64,000 nucleotides of DNA from positions 1 through 64,000 of the IMG/VR virus record IMGVR_UViG_3300013131_000024; one strand, 5' to 3'. The notes below the pieces were generated by a model. That model did not search any database and had not been told where the DNA came from. It worked only from the letters and a program-made list of their open reading frames with translations. Source of the stretch: a virus. Both the position numbers and the translations under genes were made by a program. Positions 56,528 through 64,000 of the stretch are shown piece after piece (position 1 is the stretch's first letter; every line of letters begins with the position of its first letter).

Positions 56528-56597
56528 GTGGGAGTAGCTCGGTTGGTAGAGCATTTGCCTTTCAAGCAAGATGTCGTGAGTTCAAGTCTCGCAACCA
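56528..56597 (+). pseudogene. tRNA pseudogene with UUC anticodon, acceptor strand lost
   Basis: GTGGGAG-TAGCTCGGTTGGTAGAGCA is a good 5' half with loop CTTTCAA, then a T-arm GTGAG-TTCAAGT-CTCGC, but the 3' acceptor strand (expected CTCCCAC) is missing and AACCA follows directly. It resembles tRNA-Gly(UCC) at 56695 in most positions. Confidence 0.75.
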
Positions 56598-56602
56598 ATT
56601 AG

Positions 56603-56677
56603 CTCGCTGTAGTTCAATGGACAGAACGATTCTCTCCTAAAGAATAAATCCAGGTTCGATTCCCGGTGGCGAGGCCA
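56603..56677 (+). tRNA. tRNA-Arg(CCU)
   Basis: CTCGCTG pairs with TGGCGAG; loop CTCCTAA; discriminator G; CCA encoded. Confidence 0.9.
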
Positions 56678-56694
56678 GTGTTAAATAGTTTTAT

Positions 56695-56770
56695 GCGGGT
56701 GTAGCTCAGTTGGTAGAGCACTTGCCTTCCAAGCAAGATGTCGAGAGTTCGAGACTCTTCGCCCGCTCCA
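56695..56770 (+). tRNA. tRNA-Gly(UCC)
   Basis: GCGGGTG pairs with CGCCCGC; loop CTTCCAA; CCA encoded. Confidence 0.94.
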
Positions 56771-56775
56771 AATAT

Positions 56776-57351
56776 ATGCAAGTAATAGACTATAACGATA
56801 CATTCCGTAAGTTTGATTTCAGTTCTGTTATAACAGCGGCTGATAACGATGTTGCTATAGGAATCGTGAAAAATATCATCGCAGATGGCAATTATTTTAC
56901 CAACAGTCCAAAATATCAAACTAAAGAAAACATCTTCAAAAGAAAAGAAACTGTATGGTTGAAATACCGTATGAGTTTTTTGTTTTCAGTTTTTATGTAC
57001 CTAGGTCGTGAAGTAAAAGTTTCTAACATGATGGCCTGGTCATTCATGACTAATTTAGAGGGTGCCGAAGACCGTGAAAAATTATGGCACCATCATTGGC
57101 ATCCTTCCAGACCAGATGCTAAGATGATGAGTGGAGTTTTTTATCTGCATATCCCCGACGATGTCAAAGACAGAGATTATGCAGGCACAGAAATGGCACC
57201 AAACGGCATAGATGCAGATGGAAAGTTTTTTGTCCGCCCTGCAGACTATCAATGGCTTATATATCCCAGCGATCAATGGCATAGACCCGGCATCGTCCAA
57301 AGTAACCAATACAGATTCGTGTTGGCAGCAGACGTAGAATATTACGATTGA
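56776..57351 (+). CDS. 2OG-Fe(II) oxygenase family protein
   Basis: 191 residues. WHHHWHPSRPDAKMMSGVFY, then WLIYPSDQWHRPGI and YRFVLAADVEY fit the jelly-roll oxygenase pattern of phage 2OG-Fe(II) proteins (His and Asp/His metal ligands, Arg for 2-oxoglutarate). Substrates for phage members are mostly unknown; DNA bases or proteins are possible. ATG 56776 follows tRNA-Gly by five bases; longer frames lie within the tRNA. Confidence 0.75.
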   Translation: MQVIDYNDTFRKFDFSSVITAADNDVAIGIVKNIIADGNYFTNSPKYQTKENIFKRKETVWLKYRMSFLFSVFMYLGREVKVSNMMAWSFMTNLEGAEDREKLWHHHWHPSRPDAKMMSGVFYLHIPDDVKDRDYAGTEMAPNGIDADGKFFVRPADYQWLIYPSDQWHRPGIVQSNQYRFVLAADVEYYD

Positions 57352-57376
57352 CAACAGCACTTTTTGGTGCTATAAT
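57348..57376 (+). promoter_or_regulatory. sigma70-type promoter
   Basis: TTGACA, 17 bases, TATAAT, overlapping the previous stop codon; drives the three-gene unit 57398-58962. Confidence 0.88.
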
Positions 57377-57397
57377 ACAACATCAAGGAGTGAAAAA

Positions 57398-57937
57398 ATG
57401 AACCCGTGGATCCAAAATGTATCTCTCAGCGATGTTAAGAAAGGAAATCATATCCATGCCGGCATTAACAGTATGCTGATTCAAATTGTAGATCCAGGTA
57501 TGGAGTTTCCTACACCTAGTTATCAGTTTCGAGAGATTCATCAATTCTTGTTTCTTGATGTTGAAGAAAAGGACGAAGTTTTGGAAGAAGAGATGCGTTG
57601 CAGTCAGACTCAGGCAGATCAGCTTGTCTCTCTGCTACACAGAGCATTCGAGAATCGTATGAACGTTGTTGTTCATTGTGTAGCAGGTGTTTGTCGTTCG
57701 GGTGCTGTCTGCGAAGTAGGTGTAATGATGGGCTTCCGTGATACCGAAGTATTTCGTTCGCCTAATCTGCTAGTCAAGCACAAGATGATGAAGTGCCTAG
57801 GTTGGACCTACGACGAGCAGGAGCCTCACACAATTAATGGGGCTCCTGTCGAAGAAGATTGGACCAACGACAACGAAAAGGTTTTTACCTTAGCAGCAGC
57901 TCGTCGTGAGCGCAGACAGCGTGAAGGAGATATCTAA
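57398..57937 (+). CDS. protein tyrosine / dual-specificity phosphatase-like
   Basis: 179 residues. The signature loop VVHCVAGVCRSGAV (Cys94, Arg100) is the full CX5R(S) of the PTP family; an acid Asp lies earlier (FLFLDVEEKDE). It might dephosphorylate host proteins or RNA ends. It is the first gene after a strong promoter, so likely early. AAGGAG is 8 bases upstream; TAATG overlap to the next gene. Confidence 0.82.
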   Translation: MNPWIQNVSLSDVKKGNHIHAGINSMLIQIVDPGMEFPTPSYQFREIHQFLFLDVEEKDEVLEEEMRCSQTQADQLVSLLHRAFENRMNVVVHCVAGVCRSGAVCEVGVMMGFRDTEVFRSPNLLVKHKMMKCLGWTYDEQEPHTINGAPVEEDWTNDNEKVFTLAAARRERRQREGDI

Positions 57938-58344
57938 TGGAGTATCTCGTCCAGGCCAGAAACAAGAGGACTAAAGAGTTTATCGAAGCGATATTGCCTT
58001 CAATGATCAAACAACTGAGATTACAAAATAGTCGAAAAGCTCTATTCGTAAAAATCAGCAAGAGTGACATCGAAAGCAATAATATGGGACAGACTGCTTA
58101 TATTCAAGCCGTAGATGGGATTGTAGTTATAATCAGTCCTCAATCCAGAGAAAAGATGGGATTGACTCTAGCACACGAAATGATACATGTTAAACAGATG
58201 GCCAAAGGTGTGTTAAAAACTTATAATGGAGTTTCGTACTGGAGAGGTAAGAGGGTAGGTAAAAAAGTTAAATATCTGGATCAACCTTGGGAAATAGAAG
58301 CTTTTAGTAAACAGGAATTAATTTTTCGTAGGGCTATAGAATAA
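57937..58344 (+). CDS. small HExxH zinc metalloprotease-like protein
   Basis: 135 residues. TLAHEMIHVKQMAKG has the HExxH site (His80, Glu81, His84), and QPWEIEAFSKQ supplies a third-ligand Glu, as in SprT- or gluzincin-like small phage proteins. AAGGAG lies 8 bases upstream within the previous gene. Confidence 0.75.
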   Translation: MEYLVQARNKRTKEFIEAILPSMIKQLRLQNSRKALFVKISKSDIESNNMGQTAYIQAVDGIVVIISPQSREKMGLTLAHEMIHVKQMAKGVLKTYNGVSYWRGKRVGKKVKYLDQPWEIEAFSKQELIFRRAIE

Positions 58345-58356
58345 AAGGAGGGCATT

Positions 58357-58962
58357 ATGCCAAGTGTGTTTTTAGTTTCAGACACGCACTTTGGACACGC
58401 TGGCGTTTGCCGTTTTACACGGGACGATGGTATTACAAAGTTGCGTCCGTGGGATGACCCCGCGGAGATGGACGAAGCTATGGTCAAGGCTTGGAACGAA
58501 CGGGTCAAGCCCACAGACAAAGTTTACCATTTGGGCGATGTTGTGATCAACCGTAAGGCGTTGACGACATTGAGTCGTTTGAACGGTGACAAGGTATTGA
58601 TCCGTGGAAACCATGATATCTTTCGTGATACAGACTATGCCAAGTACTTCCGTGAGCTTCGTGCTTACCACGTTATGAACGGTATGATATTGAGCCATAT
58701 TCCAGTACACGAAGCATCGTTAGGACGTTTTGGTGTAAACATACACGGGCACTTACATTCAAATCGTGTAAAGAAAGCTCGTGGAGTAGATGCTAGAACG
58801 GGCGAGGTCTTGTACAGCGATGAGATTGATGTTAGATATCATTGCGTGTGCGTAGAGCAAACTCCAGATTTTGCGCCTATACTTTTTGAAGATGTTATTA
58901 AACGCATCGAAGAAGAAGGTGGAAAAATAGGGTTTAGGAACGGCAACGGACCTATAATGTGA
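58357..58962 (+). CDS. phage calcineurin-like phosphoesterase
   Basis: 201 residues. LVSDTHFGHAGV, LGDVVIN, LIRGNHD, LSHIPVHE and NIHGHLH give a complete metal site. This compact form is a common phage phosphoesterase of unknown substrate. AAGGAGG is 6 bases upstream; a terminator follows. Confidence 0.87.
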   Translation: MPSVFLVSDTHFGHAGVCRFTRDDGITKLRPWDDPAEMDEAMVKAWNERVKPTDKVYHLGDVVINRKALTTLSRLNGDKVLIRGNHDIFRDTDYAKYFRELRAYHVMNGMILSHIPVHEASLGRFGVNIHGHLHSNRVKKARGVDARTGEVLYSDEIDVRYHCVCVEQTPDFAPILFEDVIKRIEEEGGKIGFRNGNGPIM

Positions 58963-58980
58963 CATTATCTACGTACTTTT

Positions 58981-59007
58981 AGGGCTCTTCGGAGCCCTAT
59001 TTTTTTG
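58981..59007 (+). terminator. intrinsic terminator
   Basis: AGGGCTC and GAGCCCT with a TTCG loop, then seven T residues. Confidence 0.9.
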
Positions 59008-59027
59008 GCTTTACTTCTTTAATACGA

Positions 59028-59035
59028 CATAAATA
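59028..59035 (+). promoter_or_regulatory. late promoter motif CATAAATA
   Basis: Thirty-four bases before the fibre start, right after the terminator. Confidence 0.6.
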
Positions 59036-59069
59036 TATTGAGTTAGGAAATTTCCAGGAGTTGAGAATT

Positions 59070-60476
59070 ATGCCCTTACAGATTCGCAGAGGCACTGAAG
59101 CAGAAAGAGTAGCCATGACACAACCTCTAGCACAAGGGGAGCTGCTTTATGTTACAAATACACAAAGAATTTATGTTGGAAATGGATCCACTTTAGGGGG
59201 TATTCCTGTAACTGGATATACCGATGGTAATGCCAAGGACGCAGCAGCCACAATCTTCACTAGCGGATCTCACACTGGGATAAACTTTTCTTATAACACC
59301 GCAACTGACATTATAACTGCAACAGTAGATCTGTCAAATTATAATGGCACTATCAATGCTTCTGCTCTAAAAGGAACTATCGTCGCTGACGATTCTACCA
59401 TATTAGTCGATGCAGTTTCAGGAACAATTCCTGCAACAGTAATAAGTGGAACCGCCACTATTAACGTCATTGGGAATACCACAGGATATCATACTGGTGA
59501 TGTCAAAGGATCAGTATTTGCAGACGATTCTACCATATTAGTCGATGCTGTTGCCGGTTCATTTAATTTAGACGGAACTGTTAAAGGAAATATCGTTCCA
59601 GATGCAAATGAAGTTTATGATCTAGGATCAGTCACAAATCGTTTTAGAGACATTTATCTAAGCGGTACTTCTATTAAATTAGGAAATGCAACCATAACCG
59701 CCACCGGTGCTGCTGTTGATCTTCCGGTAGGATCTACTGTCGGTGGTATATCTATAGCTAGTTCTGGAGATGGAGTAATTTCAGGCAGTAATTACAATAT
59801 CAACATCATTCGAGATGACAGTACTGTAATAGTGAACTCTTCATCAGGAGTTATTACAGCAGATACATTATACGGAACTTTATTTGGAACACTCGAAGGA
59901 GATGTAAGCGGATCAATATTTTCAGATGACAGCACTATCATGCTAGACGGCATTGATAAAGTACTAACAGTCAATTCGATTAATACCACTGAGATAAATG
60001 CGGAGGCTTCTAGACTATTTGTTAAATCATCTAGTCCTCAACCCATAGATGCTGTTGCTATCACAGACGGATCTACTGCACCATATATAGGATTAAGTGT
60101 ATCTAGAGGAACTATATCCTCTCCCACAAATACTAATGCTAACGATATTCTAGGAGGATTTAAAATTGAAGGTTATAGAGCGGGCGTATATAAATTTGCA
60201 TCTGGTATGGCTTCTATATGGGCTAGTGATGCTGATTATTCATATACTTATCCTAGATCAACTTTTAATTTATTCACCGGCAACAACTCCAATATGTTAG
60301 CAATAGGTGCATCATTAGATGGTGCCGGAACTTGGACAGCTAACACGATAAAAACAGGCACGTACACTTCTGCTCCAGATACTAGACCTACTGGTTCAAA
60401 GGGCATGATTATTTTTAATGACACTACCGGAAAATTTCAAGGATTCGACGGTTCGAGTTGGGTTGATCTAAGTTAA
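59070..60476 (+). CDS. tail fibre / receptor-binding-like protein
   Basis: 468 residues. N-terminus LQIRRGTEAERVAMTQPLAQ, then GELLYVTNTQRIYVGNG, the phage fibre-attachment module also at 4988. Residues 90-310 contain at least four copies of a D-D-S-T-I-[LM]-[VL]-D repeat (VADDSTILVDAV, FADDSTILVDAV, SDDSTIMLDGI, RDDSTVIVNSS), a beta-solenoid-like stalk. The C-terminus is GKFQGFDGSSWVDLS, the usual cyanophage-type fibre end. CAGGAG site upstream. Confidence 0.8.
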   Translation: MPLQIRRGTEAERVAMTQPLAQGELLYVTNTQRIYVGNGSTLGGIPVTGYTDGNAKDAAATIFTSGSHTGINFSYNTATDIITATVDLSNYNGTINASALKGTIVADDSTILVDAVSGTIPATVISGTATINVIGNTTGYHTGDVKGSVFADDSTILVDAVAGSFNLDGTVKGNIVPDANEVYDLGSVTNRFRDIYLSGTSIKLGNATITATGAAVDLPVGSTVGGISIASSGDGVISGSNYNINIIRDDSTVIVNSSSGVITADTLYGTLFGTLEGDVSGSIFSDDSTIMLDGIDKVLTVNSINTTEINAEASRLFVKSSSPQPIDAVAITDGSTAPYIGLSVSRGTISSPTNTNANDILGGFKIEGYRAGVYKFASGMASIWASDADYSYTYPRSTFNLFTGNNSNMLAIGASLDGAGTWTANTIKTGTYTSAPDTRPTGSKGMIIFNDTTGKFQGFDGSSWVDLS

Positions 60477-60497
60477 TTAATAGTATACTTTTCTGGG

Positions 60498-60505
60498 TAT
60501 AAATA
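60498..60505 (+). promoter_or_regulatory. late promoter motif TATAAATA directly before a start codon
   Basis: Exact consensus ending only four bases before the ATG at 60510; no ribosome site fits between. Confidence 0.55.
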
Positions 60506-60509
60506 TCCC

Positions 60510-61151
60510 ATGAAAGATTATTACATCTGCTCCGCAAAATATCTTATTCTAGATATATCATATCCATATGATGAAATGTTAGACGAAGCTAGAAGACTTA
60601 GCCATCGTTTCGTACCTCACAGATCAGCTTTATCTAAAGGTTGGGAATCTTTAACACTGCATGGCCTAGGTGAAGATAAAACCGGAAGTTTTGAAGATTA
60701 TGGATACAAGAACGGAGGAGATGCAGCTAAAGATATGTATTGGACTAAGGCAGCAGATGAATCTCCGATAACGAAAAATTTTTTATTGAATAATTTTCCA
60801 AGTAAAAGATTCGGTAGAATTCGTCTAATGAAACTTAAGGCAGGTGGGTTTATCGGACTTCACTCTGACAGTAGTAGACCTGTTATAGAAAATATAAATT
60901 TAGTACTAAACAATCCTCAACATTGTTTATGGATATGGGGGGATGGCACCGAAGTGTTTATGGATCCTGGCAAAGCCTACGCTATGAATGTTCATTATCA
61001 ACATAGTGTTTACAACAATAGCTATGAAGATAGATATCACATGATTGTAACAAGACACGATTCAACTGATAAATGGAAAGAGATAGTACTGAAAGCATCT
61101 AAAGAAACAGGAGAATTAGGCTATTTTGAAAAAATTGATTATCTACCTTAA
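60510..61151 (+). CDS. aspartyl/asparaginyl hydroxylase-like 2OG oxygenase
   Basis: 213 residues. LKAGGFIGLHSDSSRP has the His-x-Asp ligands, VHYQHSVYNNSYEDRYHMIV the distal His and the Arg that binds 2-oxoglutarate. This is the pattern of the aspartyl beta-hydroxylase branch, found in several T4-like phages next to fibre genes. It might hydroxylate a virion protein. Ends nine bases inside the convergent gene. Confidence 0.75.
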   Translation: MKDYYICSAKYLILDISYPYDEMLDEARRLSHRFVPHRSALSKGWESLTLHGLGEDKTGSFEDYGYKNGGDAAKDMYWTKAADESPITKNFLLNNFPSKRFGRIRLMKLKAGGFIGLHSDSSRPVIENINLVLNNPQHCLWIWGDGTEVFMDPGKAYAMNVHYQHSVYNNSYEDRYHMIVTRHDSTDKWKEIVLKASKETGELGYFEKIDYLP

Positions 61152-62549
61152 TATTATTGGCGATGTCCAGTCTTTGCTATGCCATTTTGGTTTATTAAGA
61201 ATGTTGATATCTGTTAAATTAAATTTACAGACTCGATCTTTATAAACTTGCGTAGATTTATCGCAAAATCCATCTGCAGCTCTAGCAGAGAATGAAAGAA
61301 AAATTTCCGGATTTTTTTCTTGTAATTTATAAATTAATCTGTTCTCGGCTGCTATTCTATACTTAAGACTTGAAGTATAAGAGAGTGGTGTATAATTAAA
61401 TACATCACTAACATTATAAAAAGTATTTGCAGTATTATCTACCCAATCAAGATTATATGTGCCTAAATAATTTATTAAAATAAAACCATACTGAAGATTT
61501 TTAATTCTGTTCCAAGTCATGTCCCAATCGTAGAATTTTGATTTAAATTTTTCCCATAATATATTAGATTGTATATAATATTCTTCAGGTATATGTATAG
61601 GACCCGATGGAAAATTTTTGTTGATAAAACTTTTATAAAATTCTCCGTAATTTTCTCCACTCCATTGGCTTATCATTAAGCTCATAAATTGTAGACATTG
61701 TGGGTTCACATCGGTAATTACGACTTTGGTTTTATTTGTTGTACCTAGAATATTTAAATTATTAATCCAATTAAAACCTGTGCCTGTAGTGATATATTGC
61801 TCAATAGGACCTTGACAATTTATATTATCTAATAGACTATCTGAATTGTGCGAAGGAACAAAATTAGATCCGAAAAATTGATAATAATATAAGTCAGCAA
61901 CTTCTTTTAAAAAAACATGATCGTGTTCATAATAAAGATATTTTTTATAGTTCCTTATATCGCCTAAATCTATTATTTTTTTTTCCTTTAACAATAATTT
62001 AGATATAAGATTCCACCCGTGCTTTTTACCCACATATGTTTTTTTATTTTTTCCTGTTTTAATCCAAAGAGGAACATAATCGTCGTGTACATTTTCTTCA
62101 CTTCTTATTGGCTCTATCTGATCATGATATTCATCTTGTTCATAGCCCATCTCTGGCATATCGATATCGGAATAGTCATATAAATTTAAAATATAGAACT
62201 GATGATGTAATTCGTAATAATATTCTTTTCTATCTAAAATGTGTCCTGCTAAACTAAAATCTGTAGAACAAAGTTTTTCAACAGACTCAAATAGTTTATC
62301 GTTCATTTTTAAACTTGTACCAGTCGAAATAAAAACAGCATACTTGTATTCTTCATATACTGCCATTTTAGCTAATAGATCTTCAGATTCTCCTATGAGA
62401 ATATCAAACCTTTCATGACATTTAAATATAAATTGATCTGTAAGATTAATTGATATCTCTTTAGCCCAGTTAGTTTGACAATTATTAGTATTATCAATAA
62501 TGCAAAATACTATGGGTTTTTTCTTGCTAACACTAAATTTTATTGCCAT
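61143..62549 (-). CDS. large unknown protein, possible sugar- or methyl-transferase
   Basis: 468 residues, AT-rich. The N-terminal 120 (YKYAVFISTGTSLKMNDKLF, HHQFYILNLYDY) resemble a GT-A-like or nucleotide-sugar fold; about residue 260, TKVVITDVNPQCLQFMSLMI looks like a SAM-methyltransferase motif. No clear catalytic triad. Part of a three-gene minus-strand unit. I do not recognise the family with confidence. Confidence 0.55.
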   Translation of the reverse strand: MAIKFSVSKKKPIVFCIIDNTNNCQTNWAKEISINLTDQFIFKCHERFDILIGESEDLLAKMAVYEEYKYAVFISTGTSLKMNDKLFESVEKLCSTDFSLAGHILDRKEYYYELHHQFYILNLYDYSDIDMPEMGYEQDEYHDQIEPIRSEENVHDDYVPLWIKTGKNKKTYVGKKHGWNLISKLLLKEKKIIDLGDIRNYKKYLYYEHDHVFLKEVADLYYYQFFGSNFVPSHNSDSLLDNINCQGPIEQYITTGTGFNWINNLNILGTTNKTKVVITDVNPQCLQFMSLMISQWSGENYGEFYKSFINKNFPSGPIHIPEEYYIQSNILWEKFKSKFYDWDMTWNRIKNLQYGFILINYLGTYNLDWVDNTANTFYNVSDVFNYTPLSYTSSLKYRIAAENRLIYKLQEKNPEIFLSFSARAADGFCDKSTQVYKDRVCKFNLTDINILNKPKWHSKDWTSPIILR

Positions 62550-63106
62550 TTTGGAAACCTACTAAGTTGTCGTAAAAATTTTTCTGCATCTAATTGCCAT
62601 ACAGTTTGTAATGTTTCTCTATAAAATACTTGTCCTATATTTTTTAGGACACCTTGTTTTTCTAGAGCAGGACCAAATATATTGTTAACTCGACGCTGTG
62701 TTCCTACATCACTTTCGTTAGATGTTATGTAAAGCTTAGACGTTGGTGGAGCCCATTCAATACATTTGGGTATTAGAAATTGAGAAGTAGGATTTTGATA
62801 TTCGGTTATAACTCTAATAGTTCTTAAGGCTCGTCCATACGAACCCTCTATTTCATCAGTTAATACACACGTTCTGGCTGCTATTCTATAACTTCCTTCT
62901 CCCATAACATCTTCGAAACTATGAGCAGCTACACTTCCGATTGGTTTAGATTTAAAATACAATATCCAGACCTGTTTTTCTTTTTCATTATTAAAGCAAT
63001 CAACTAATTTTTTCTGGCTACAATTATTCAAAAAACCTTTAGCTTTAGCTCTTTCATAGAAATAAGATAAATCTAGATCTTCAGACCAAGGAATTACGTA
63101 GAACAT
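62540..63106 (-). CDS. acetyltransferase-like unknown protein
   Basis: 188 residues. VWILYFKSKPIGSVAAHSFE and RIAARTCVLTDE follow the strand order of GNAT folds, but the acetyl-CoA loop is not clear. Ten-base overlap with the gene after it and 13 with the gene before, so translation is coupled. Confidence 0.55.
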   Translation of the reverse strand: MFYVIPWSEDLDLSYFYERAKAKGFLNNCSQKKLVDCFNNEKEKQVWILYFKSKPIGSVAAHSFEDVMGEGSYRIAARTCVLTDEIEGSYGRALRTIRVITEYQNPTSQFLIPKCIEWAPPTSKLYITSNESDVGTQRRVNNIFGPALEKQGVLKNIGQVFYRETLQTVWQLDAEKFLRQLSRFPKWQ

Positions 63107-63789
63107 AAAATCTTATCGATAAATTCAGACGAATAGTTATTCCTAAAACTATTCCAACAAAGTTTTTCAAGTATTTTAAAACTTTGAGGTTCCTCCCATT
63201 TTATATTTAAGATGTCAAGATGTTTTTTCATTTCATTTTGTCTTGTAGAATATATATGACTTTCAACGTCTTTTATACTGATGTTAGGTTCATCTTCGTG
63301 ATACGTGAAAAAATAATTTATACTTTTTAGTTTTCCTTGGACTATAAAATAGCTACTTGGATGCATACTGAATTTGTATAGTTTTAAAAATTTATGAGCT
63401 TTAATTATGTCAATCATCTGCTCTTGCCAATTTGGTAAAACGATATCATAATTTTCAGTAGCGCATCCTGCCTGCTCCCAAAAATCAACACCGTCTATTT
63501 GTAAATATATTTTTCTTTCAGTATAATCTATATCCAAAATAAAAGGAACATGCATAGGAAATGAACTGTGCATTATTTTTAGGAATTTAACTTCTCTTTC
63601 CCACTTTTCCTCCATCTTATCTGGATCAATAATCTCATTCATTCCTTTATGATAATTATTGTCGTTATAATACCATTGGACAAATGTTTTTTTGTCTTTG
63701 CTTATTAAGCTAGTGTAAATTAAATTATTTCGACAATTTCCCTTACCCGGAACATTGTTGTAATAGTATTCGTATTTCATAGATAGCAT
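63094..63789 (-). CDS. kinase-fold-like unknown protein
   Basis: 231 residues. WEREVKFLKIMHSSFPMHVP, ILDIDYTERKIYLQIDGVDF and IIKAHKFLKLYKFSMHPSSY resemble the helix-and-strand order of aminoglycoside or sugar kinases, but the HxD catalytic loop is not seen. First gene of the minus-strand unit. The start may be ATG 63780. Confidence 0.5.
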   Translation of the reverse strand: MLSMKYEYYYNNVPGKGNCRNNLIYTSLISKDKKTFVQWYYNDNNYHKGMNEIIDPDKMEEKWEREVKFLKIMHSSFPMHVPFILDIDYTERKIYLQIDGVDFWEQAGCATENYDIVLPNWQEQMIDIIKAHKFLKLYKFSMHPSSYFIVQGKLKSINYFFTYHEDEPNISIKDVESHIYSTRQNEMKKHLDILNIKWEEPQSFKILEKLCWNSFRNNYSSEFIDKILCST

Positions 63790-63800
63790 ATTAATTTATC

Positions 63801-63808
63801 AATAAATA
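63801..63808 (+). promoter_or_regulatory. late-type motif AATAAATA
   Basis: Seventeen bases before the start of the last gene, in the divergent gap. Confidence 0.4.
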
Positions 63809-63825
63809 TCTCGACCAAAATAAAA

Positions 63826-64000
63826 ATGTTAAAATGTATATTGTTCAATGTAGCCAGCGGAACTAATTTCGCAGGAAATGGTAGATCCGTTGGGGTTTAC
63901 AGAATCTCTCACCATCTTCGAGAAGAAGGTTGGGATGTAGAAGTTATAGATTTTGCTAACGAATGGAGTTTAGAAGATCTTAAATTACTTGCTAAATCAA
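63826..64000 (+). CDS. start of a B12-binding or radical-SAM-like protein (cut by window end)
   Basis: 58 residues are visible: LFNVASGTNFAGNGRSVGVY, HHLREEGWDVEVIDFANEWS. This opening resembles N-terminal cobalamin-binding-like domains of phage radical-SAM proteins. The rest lies outside the window, so the call is tentative. Confidence 0.45.
   Translation, partial: MLKCILFNVASGTNFAGNGRSVGVYRISHHLREEGWDVEVIDFANEWSLEDLKLLAKS

Overview
This window is a contiguous piece of a large tailed-phage genome with T4-like features. The signs are phage structural genes (two receptor-fibre-like proteins starting with the same 'RRG...GE...Y.GNG' fold signature, a PAAR spike protein), dense unidirectional coding with ATGA/TAATG overlaps, HNH homing endonucleases, and T4-type late promoter motifs (NATAAATA or NTAAATA). 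It also has strong host sigma70-type promoters (TTGACA-17-TATAAT), a SleB-type endolysin, an array of 30 tRNA genes and a tmRNA. Nothing looks like an integrase, attachment site or CRISPR array. The host must be a Gram-negative bacterium: there are lipoproteins, periplasmic proteins and phospholipid-remodelling enzymes. A PqqA peptide gene and a permuted tmRNA whose tag ends in YALAA point to a PQQ-using proteobacterium, but the sequence does not name it.

Layout. 1-7.0 kb: structural or virion-associated proteins, a TylF-like methyltransferase, a PD-(D/E)XK nuclease and a pectate-lyase-fold fibre. 7.0-13.7 kb: class I ribonucleotide reductase (nrdA, nrdB) with an SGNH hydrolase between them, glutaredoxin, small proteins, a PAAR/M15 peptidase spike and a DUF454 membrane protein. 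13.7-17.8 kb: a circularly permuted tmRNA, an AhpC/AhpD peroxide-defence pair, a PlcP/Agt lipid-remodelling pair and pqqA. 17.8-25.2 kb: SleB endolysin with a possible holin, surface lipoproteins, a membrane coiled-coil protein, ribosomal protein bS21, GMP reductase, an HNH endonuclease and a DEDD exonuclease. 25.2-34 kb: DnaK, GroES, GroEL, Hsp20 and ClpS, then heme oxygenase, S-adenosylhomocysteinase and a bilin reductase, then a nuclease-like protein. 34-40 kb: exported and membrane-anchored proteins, including a Cys-repeat protein and a periplasmic D,D-peptidase. 40-49 kb: many small, overlapping, probably early genes, including two tandem paralogue arrays, and ClpP. 49-57 kb: the tRNA region, interrupted by HNH genes and small CDSs. 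57-64 kb: tyrosine phosphatase, HExxH protease, phosphoesterase, a second fibre, two 2OG-Fe(II) oxygenases, and a minus-strand block of three poorly known genes.

Taken together, the phage seems to rebuild much of the host cell. It recycles nucleotides (NrdAB, Grx, GuaC) and SAM by-products (AhcY), protects against peroxide (AhpC/D), and can strip phosphate from phospholipids and replace them with glycolipids (PlcP/Agt). It supplies the PQQ precursor peptide, makes a bilin from heme (HO plus PcyX-like reductase), and manages translation and protein quality (all 20 tRNA identities, an initiator tRNA, tmRNA, bS21, DnaK, GroESL, Hsp20, ClpS, ClpP). Early or host-takeover genes carry sigma70-like promoters; many structural genes, dnaK and hsp20 carry late motifs. 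The chaperone genes share a repeated 5' leader that may regulate them together.
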